DNA from: Hyphomicrobiales bacterium
Lineage (GTDB): Bacteria > Pseudomonadota > Alphaproteobacteria > Rhizobiales > Xanthobacteraceae
Assembly: GCA_017304505.1 (NCBI GenBank)
Contig: JAFKKQ010000191.1
Coordinates: forward strand, 1-5,029
Length of the DNA: 5,029 bases
Direction: 5' to 3'
Of the stretch, positions 1 through 5,029 are shown in pieces. The first letter of the stretch is position 1; every line of letters starts with the position of its first letter. The translations under genes and the position numbers were made by a program. Under the pieces are notes generated by a model, which was given only the letters and a program-made list of their open reading frames with translations, made no database searches and was not told the DNA's origin.

Positions 1-1061
1 CCGCCGGGCCGCACCAGGCCAGCAGCACGATCGAGAACCGACGTCTGCTCTTTCACCCGCACCTCAAGCGCCCCCGGCCGTATCCGCCACTTGGCATCCG
101 GATTGCGGCGCCAGGCGCCGGTGCCGGTGCAAGGCGCGTCGATCAGCACAACGTCGGCGCGGCCGGCGAGGTCATCCAACTCGGTGCCCACGGATTTCGG
201 CGGTCGCACTTGAACATTCCGGGCGCCGGAACGCTCGAGCCGGGCGTGAATCGGCGCAAGCCTGCGCTTATCGTCGTCGGTGGCGTAGACTTGCCCCTTG
301 TTTTCCATCGCCGCGGCGAGTGCCAACGTCTTGCCACCGCCGCCGGCACAAAGGTCGATCACCTGTTCGCCCGGTTTTGCCGCCGCCAACAGGGCCGCGA
401 GTTGCGAGCCTTCGTCCTGGATTTCAACAAGGCCCTTGATGTAGGCGTGCTCCGCATGAAGTGCAGGGCTCTTGGCCCCGGCGGCAAGCCTGATGCGCAA
501 GCCGTCCGGCGACCAGCGCGTCGGTTCGGGGCCAAGGTCGGCGAGCACGCGCATGGCATCGTCGCGAGTACCCTTCAGCCGGTTGACGCGCAGATCGATC
601 GGCGCACGCGAAGCCAACGCCTCGCCTTCTTCAGCGCGCTCGTCGCCGAATACGCGCGCCAGGTATGGATCAAGCCATTCGGGATAGTCACCGCGCACAT
701 AAGCTGGCGCGCTATCGATCGTCGCCATTGCAAGACGCACGCGCTCGTCGTCGTTTAAGGCGGGCGGCGAATGTCCAACGCCGCTGGCAAGCGCCGCCAC
801 CGCGTCAACATCGAGACCGCGTTCGCGCACCAGCATACCGAGCAGCATTGCGCGAGAACTGTCGTCGCCCATCCGCCAAGCCGACGAAGCCTTGCGGCGC
901 AGCGCGTCATACACTAGGCTGGCGATAGCGGCCCGATCGCCGGAGCCGGCAAAGCGGTGCGACAGCCCCCAATCCTTCAACGCATCAGCGGCGGGCCGCC
1001 GCCGCGCTCCGATGTCGGTTGTAATTTCGATTGCGGCCGCAAGGCGCGCTCCAGGTGTCAT
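1..1061 (-). CDS. RsmB/NOP-family rRNA cytosine-5 methyltransferase, 3' end outside window
   Basis: A SAM-dependent enzyme that probably methylates C5 of a cytosine in rRNA, acting in the cytoplasm during ribosome assembly. The reading frame is open for 353 codons from ATG at 1061 and runs off the left edge, so it is partial. Residues 1 to about 130 look like the helical NusB-like N-terminal domain. The family element VNRLK is at 159-163. The Rossmann SAM loop is DLCAGGGGKT at 236-245, with a probable ribose-binding acid at D262 in YATDDD. Motif IV is DAPCTGTG at 308-315, followed by RRNPDAKW at 318-325. The motif IV cysteine (C311) is present; the catalytic cysteine of motif VI (TC) lies outside. 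Known members have about 430 residues, so roughly 75 are missing. No Shine-Dalgarno precedes the start, whose A is the last base of the upstream TAA stop (TAATG), implying translational coupling to the MAPEG gene. The family is clear; the exact target base, and orthology to E. coli RsmB, are not. Confidence 0.93.
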   Translation of the reverse strand, partial: MTPGARLAAAIEITTDIGARRRPAADALKDWGLSHRFAGSGDRAAIASLVYDALRRKASSAWRMGDDSSRAMLLGMLVRERGLDVDAVAALASGVGHSPPALNDDERVRLAMATIDSAPAYVRGDYPEWLDPYLARVFGDERAEEGEALASRAPIDLRVNRLKGTRDDAMRVLADLGPEPTRWSPDGLRIRLAAGAKSPALHAEHAYIKGLVEIQDEGSQLAALLAAAKPGEQVIDLCAGGGGKTLALAAAMENKGQVYATDDDKRRLAPIHARLERSGARNVQVRPPKSVGTELDDLAGRADVVLIDAPCTGTGAWRRNPDAKWRIRPGALEVRVKEQTSVLDRAAGLVRPG

Positions 1062-1486
1062 TACGGTAGACCGAGCATGATCTTTACAATGAAAATCAGC
1101 CACATGACCGCCAGCACCAGGAGCCCAACGCCGAACAACGGCCCGCGTTGCTGGAGATTATTGGTCGTGACGTGAACCACGGCGTGCGCGATCCGCGACA
1201 ACACGAAAATCCACGCCAGGACAACGAACAGAATGTCCGCGTGCTTGGTGATGATCGCAAGCACCGTCAGCACATAGAACAGGACAGGCGCCTCAAACTG
1301 GTTGGAGAACGAGTTGCCGACCTGCAGCATGTGCCGGGGCCAATTCGGCTGGCGCAGATCAACATCCTGCGCCTTGATGGCGCCCCGCGTGATAATGGGC
1401 ACGCGTAACGTCGCAAGCCAGAAGACCAGGAGGAACGTCAGAATGACTTCGACGAACAGCGGTGCCAGAATCATCGGAAGCGTCAT
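1061..1486 (-). CDS. MAPEG family membrane protein
   Basis: A complete 141-residue integral inner-membrane protein of the MAPEG family (membrane-associated proteins in eicosanoid and glutathione metabolism). Four hydrophobic segments are visible at about residues 5-28, 64-80, 84-104 and 117-138, the expected MAPEG topology and length. The most diagnostic stretch is VGNSFSNQFEAPVLFYVL (56-73), which runs into helix 2; a polar loop with TTNNLQQRGP (107-116) separates helices 3 and 4. Characterised eukaryotic MAPEG enzymes are glutathione-dependent, but bacterial members of this type mostly have no assigned substrate, so none is proposed. The ATG at 1486 has a good Shine-Dalgarno (GAGG at 1497-1494, 7 nt upstream). 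The gene lies 81 nt downstream of guaB and overlaps the next gene by one base. Membership of the guaB transcript is inferred from strand and spacing. Confidence 0.92.
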   Translation of the reverse strand: MTLPMILAPLFVEVILTFLLVFWLATLRVPIITRGAIKAQDVDLRQPNWPRHMLQVGNSFSNQFEAPVLFYVLTVLAIITKHADILFVVLAWIFVLSRIAHAVVHVTTNNLQQRGPLFGVGLLVLAVMWLIFIVKIMLGLP

Positions 1487-1567
1487 CGATGCCCCTCTTT
1501 GGAAATGACCGCGGCCGACGCCGCCCGAACCTCAAGCCATATGCGCCGCGGCATGTCCTGGCGCACG
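1487..1567 (-). other. guaB-MAPEG intercistronic gap with two short inverted repeats
   Basis: This 81-nt gap carries two small GC-rich dyads. TGCGCC (1542-1547) pairs with GGCGCA (1560-1565) across a 12-nt loop, just after the guaB stop codon. GCGGC (1511-1515) pairs with GCCGC (1520-1524) across 4 nt, just before the MAPEG Shine-Dalgarno. Neither is followed by a T-run on the minus strand, so an intrinsic terminator is not supported. They could be intercistronic stabilising or processing hairpins, or chance in GC-rich DNA. Confidence 0.25.
1494..1497 (-). promoter_or_regulatory. Ribosome binding site of the MAPEG gene
   Basis: On the minus strand GAGG, within the purine-rich run AAAGAGGGG, lies 7 nt before the ATG at 1486. 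This fixes the MAPEG start and shows that this gene, unlike the methyltransferase downstream, can initiate independently. Confidence 0.7.
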
Positions 1568-3193
<1,626 letters not shown>

Positions 3194-3235
3194 TTAGCAC
3201 CCCGGAGGCGACTTTCATAGGAAATTCAACGCGAA

Positions 3236-3266
3236 TTGACCCTCCATCCACCGTCTCCAGTATGAT
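3236..3266 (+). promoter_or_regulatory. Candidate sigma70-type promoter of the MFS transporter gene
   Basis: TTGACC (3236-3241) resembles a -35 box and TATGAT (3261-3266) a -10 box, separated by 19 nt, which is longer than the ideal 17. Transcription would begin near 3273, leaving a leader of about 20 nt before the ATG at 3294. The hexamers are good but the spacing is suboptimal, so this is a candidate only. Confidence 0.4.
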
Positions 3267-3293
3267 GATCCCACCCCTGGCATCGAGCCCCGC

Positions 3294-4712
3294 ATGACCG
3301 ACAGCCGCCTCGTCCCGATGATCGTGGCTGTCGCCCTGTTCATGGACAATATGGACTCGACGGTGATCGCGACCTCCCTGCCTGCGATTGCCGCCGATAT
3401 CGGCACCAATCCGCTGACGCTCAAGCTCGCGGTCACCTCCTACCTGCTCTCGCTCGCCGTCTTCATCCCCATGAGCGGCTGGACCGCCGACCGGTTCGGC
3501 GCCCGCACCGTATTCCGCGCGGCCATTGGGGTGTTCGTCCTGGGTTCGATTGGTTGCGCCTTGTCGGGATCGATCACGCAACTGGTCCTGGCCCGGATCG
3601 TGCAGGGCATGGGCGGCGCGATGATGACCCCGGTTGGACGGCTGGTCCTGGTGCGGACGGTCGATCGCCGGGAACTGGTCAACGCCATGACCTGGGTGTC
3701 GATCCCAGCCATGATCGGCCCGCTGATGGGGCCGCCGCTCGGTGGCTTCATCACCACTTATGCCTCCTGGCATTGGATCTTCCTCATCAACGTTCCCATC
3801 GGTCTGATCGGCATTGTGCTGGTCACGCGGTACATCGAAAACATCCGCTCCGAGTCGCGCGAGGGCTTCGATGCGGCGGGCATGGTGTTGTCCGGGGTCG
3901 CCGTGGCGGGGCTCACCTTCGGCCTGTCGGTGGCCGGGCTGGAGCTGGTGCCGTGGCCGATCGTGACCGCGATCATCCTTTGCGGCGCGGTTTCGCTGGC
4001 GTTCTACATCGCTTATGCACGGCGGGTTCAGGCGCCCATTCTTGATTTTACCCTGTTGCGCCTGCCGACATTCCGGGCCAGCCTGACCGGCGGCTTCCTG
4101 TTTCGCATTGGTGTCGGCGCCCTTCCCTTCCTGCTTCCGCTCCTGCTTCAGGTCGGATTCAAGCTCTCGCCGTTCCAGTCCGGTCTGATCACGTTCACCT
4201 CGACGATGGGCGCGCTGTTCATGAAGGCCGCCGCCGTCCGCATCCTCAAGCGGTTCGGCTTCCGCACGGTGCTGACCATCAATGCGGTGCTAAGCTCTCT
4301 GTTCATTGCCGCCTGCGGACTGTTCTCGTTCAACATGTCATTCGCCGCCATGATCGCAATCCTGCTCGTCGGCGGGTTCTTCCGCTCGTTGCAATTCACC
4401 TCGATCAATGCGCTCGCCTATGCCGAAGTGCCTGCCGCGCGAATGAGCCGGGCCACCACGCTTGCCGCCGTGGGCCAGCAGGTGTCGCTCGCCACCGGCG
4501 TCGCCATCGGTGCACTGACCGTCGAAACCGTGGTGCGATGGGGCGGCCAAGGAGCGATCACCGCGGCGGATTTCCCGCCGGGGTTCCTGCTCGTTGGCCT
4601 GATCGCGGCGACTTCGGCCTTCATTTTCGCACGGATGCCGGCAAACGCCGGCGCCGAAATGGCCAACCGTATCCCTGCGACCACAAGGACATCCGATCCG
4701 CGCATGGGATAA
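3294..4712 (+). CDS. DHA2-family MFS transporter, MdtD-like drug:H+ antiporter
   Basis: A 472-residue inner-membrane transporter, probably exporting small molecules by proton antiport. About 14 hydrophobic segments can be counted, the DHA2 (EmrB/QacA) topology: roughly 8-33, 46-64, 73-91, 94-113, 131-153, 160-178, 194-213, 219-241, 262-287, 296-314, 325-345, 350-370, 388-414 and 428-447. Motif D1 is MDNMDSTVIATSLP (17-30), motif A GWTADRFGART (62-72), motif B LARIVQGMGGAMMTPVGR (99-116) and motif C GPLMGPPLGG (142-151). YASWHWIFLINVPIG (156-170) and the RIG element in helix 9 (271-273) match E. coli MdtD closely from memory, as does total length (471 there). MdtD sits with RND pump genes in E. 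coli, but no periplasmic adaptor or regulator is adjacent here, and the substrate cannot be read from sequence. A recognisable Shine-Dalgarno is missing (only CGAG, about 7 nt before the ATG). ATG at 3294 is the natural start because helix 1 follows at once. Confidence 0.93.
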   Translation: MTDSRLVPMIVAVALFMDNMDSTVIATSLPAIAADIGTNPLTLKLAVTSYLLSLAVFIPMSGWTADRFGARTVFRAAIGVFVLGSIGCALSGSITQLVLARIVQGMGGAMMTPVGRLVLVRTVDRRELVNAMTWVSIPAMIGPLMGPPLGGFITTYASWHWIFLINVPIGLIGIVLVTRYIENIRSESREGFDAAGMVLSGVAVAGLTFGLSVAGLELVPWPIVTAIILCGAVSLAFYIAYARRVQAPILDFTLLRLPTFRASLTGGFLFRIGVGALPFLLPLLLQVGFKLSPFQSGLITFTSTMGALFMKAAAVRILKRFGFRTVLTINAVLSSLFIAACGLFSFNMSFAAMIAILLVGGFFRSLQFTSINALAYAEVPAARMSRATTLAAVGQQVSLATGVAIGALTVETVVRWGGQGAITAADFPPGFLLVGLIAATSAFIFARMPANAGAEMANRIPATTRTSDPRMG

Positions 4713-4778
4713 GTGGCCCGCCACAGGATCGCCACGCACGGGCAGTCTAGAATGCCGGTCTTGGAGAAACCCAGGATC
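4713..4778 (+). other. Short gap between the MFS and TPR genes
   Basis: These 66 nt hold a small dyad, GTGG (4713-4716) with CCAC (4721-4724), directly after the transporter stop. GTGGC can alternatively pair with GCCAC at 4731-4735. No T-run follows, so no terminator is called. GGAG (4763-4766) and AGGA (4773-4776) are candidate ribosome binding signals for the next gene. No clear promoter is seen, so co-transcription with the transporter is possible but unproven. Confidence 0.4.
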
Positions 4779-5029
4779 ATGCCTGCGCCCCGCCCCTGTT
4801 TTCCCGGCTGTGCATTCGTCGCCCTGACGGCGGCGATGCTCCTCCTGGCGACGTCATCCGGTGGCGCGCAGCAGGCCGCGGCAGCGCCGACGGGGGACGA
4901 GGCGCGCTGCACCGGCCAGGTTGCGGCCAGCCCGGAGGCGCAAGCGGCAGCCTGCACGGCGCTCATCGACAGCGGGCGCTACAATGCGCAAAACCGCGCA
5001 ATCCTCTATTCCAACCGCGGCATCGCCTA
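4779..5029 (+). CDS. Exported TPR-repeat protein, 5' end only
   Basis: The N-terminal 83 residues of a gene that runs off the right edge. The start has a signal peptide: an Arg-containing n-region, a hydrophobic core FVALTAAMLLLA (13-24) and a likely signal peptidase I site near SSGGA-QQ (after about 30). No lipobox cysteine follows the core, so a soluble periplasmic or secreted protein is more likely than a lipoprotein. The mature part has two cysteines (C44, C59) that could pair in the periplasm. TALIDSGRYNAQNRAILYSNRGIAY (60 onward) has the spacing of a tetratricopeptide repeat helix A preceded by the tail of another helix; NRGIAY is typical. TPR proteins of this kind bind other proteins, and no specific partner can be named. 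The start is uncertain: ATG at 4779 has AGGA very close (2 nt) and GGAG 12 nt away, whereas the in-frame ATG at 4752 would add nine residues but has no Shine-Dalgarno. Confidence 0.75.
   Translation, partial: MPAPRPCFPGCAFVALTAAMLLLATSSGGAQQAAAAPTGDEARCTGQVAASPEAQAAACTALIDSGRYNAQNRAILYSNRGIA

Noticed and set aside
210..758. Plus-strand open frame of 182 codons opposite the methyltransferase
   Set aside because: The minus-strand frame carries clear methyltransferase motifs, so this is its antisense shadow.
3225..3240. TTCAA/TTGA imperfect dyad overlapping the -35 box as a repressor operator
   Set aside because: Only about 4 bp are complementary, which is expected by chance, and there is no adjacent regulator gene.
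4713..4735. Possible terminator after the transporter gene
   Set aside because: The stem is only 4-5 bp with competing pairings and no T-run follows.
4725..4753. TAGAAT at 4748-4753 as a -10 box for the TPR gene
   Set aside because: The hexamer 17 nt upstream (AGGATC) does not resemble a -35 box, and the -10 would overlap the alternative start codon.
4418..4966. Minus-strand open frame of 182 codons spanning the transporter 3' end and the TPR gene
   Set aside because: Antisense to two better-supported genes, with no recognisable motif.

Overview
The window reads as a GC-rich alphaproteobacterial chromosome segment. It most resembles Hyphomicrobiales of the Bradyrhizobium/Rhodopseudomonas kind, an inference from protein character, high-GC codon use and gene order rather than a database match. 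It holds five genes: three on the minus strand and two on the plus strand, arranged around one divergent intergenic region. I see no mobile element, CRISPR array, tRNA or rRNA.

Minus strand, in transcription order (right to left). guaB (3073 to 1568) encodes a complete IMP dehydrogenase, the committed step of guanine nucleotide synthesis. After an 81-nt gap comes a small four-helix membrane protein of the MAPEG family (1486 to 1061). Its stop codon overlaps by one base (TAATG) the start of an RsmB/NOP-type RNA cytosine-5 methyltransferase (1061 to beyond position 1), whose C-terminus with the catalytic TC motif lies outside the window. The layout suggests one transcript, with the methyltransferase translationally coupled to the MAPEG gene.

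The divergent region (3074-3293, 220 bp) holds no convincing gene. It contains a sigma70-like promoter candidate for the plus-strand transporter. It also contains a nested inverted repeat (3107-3173: an 8-bp outer arm, a 4-bp middle pairing and a 7-bp inner hairpin), which would sit in the guaB 5' leader if transcription starts upstream of it. This is the least explained element of the window.

Plus strand. A 472-residue, 14-helix MFS transporter of the DHA2 drug:H+ antiporter family, resembling E. coli MdtD (3294-4712), is followed 66 nt later by the 5' end of an exported TPR protein (4779 to beyond 5029).

Most of the window is ordinary housekeeping and transporter sequence. I found no strong case for a new multi-gene system. 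The points most worth a second look are the guaB leader structure and the guaB-MAPEG-methyltransferase arrangement.
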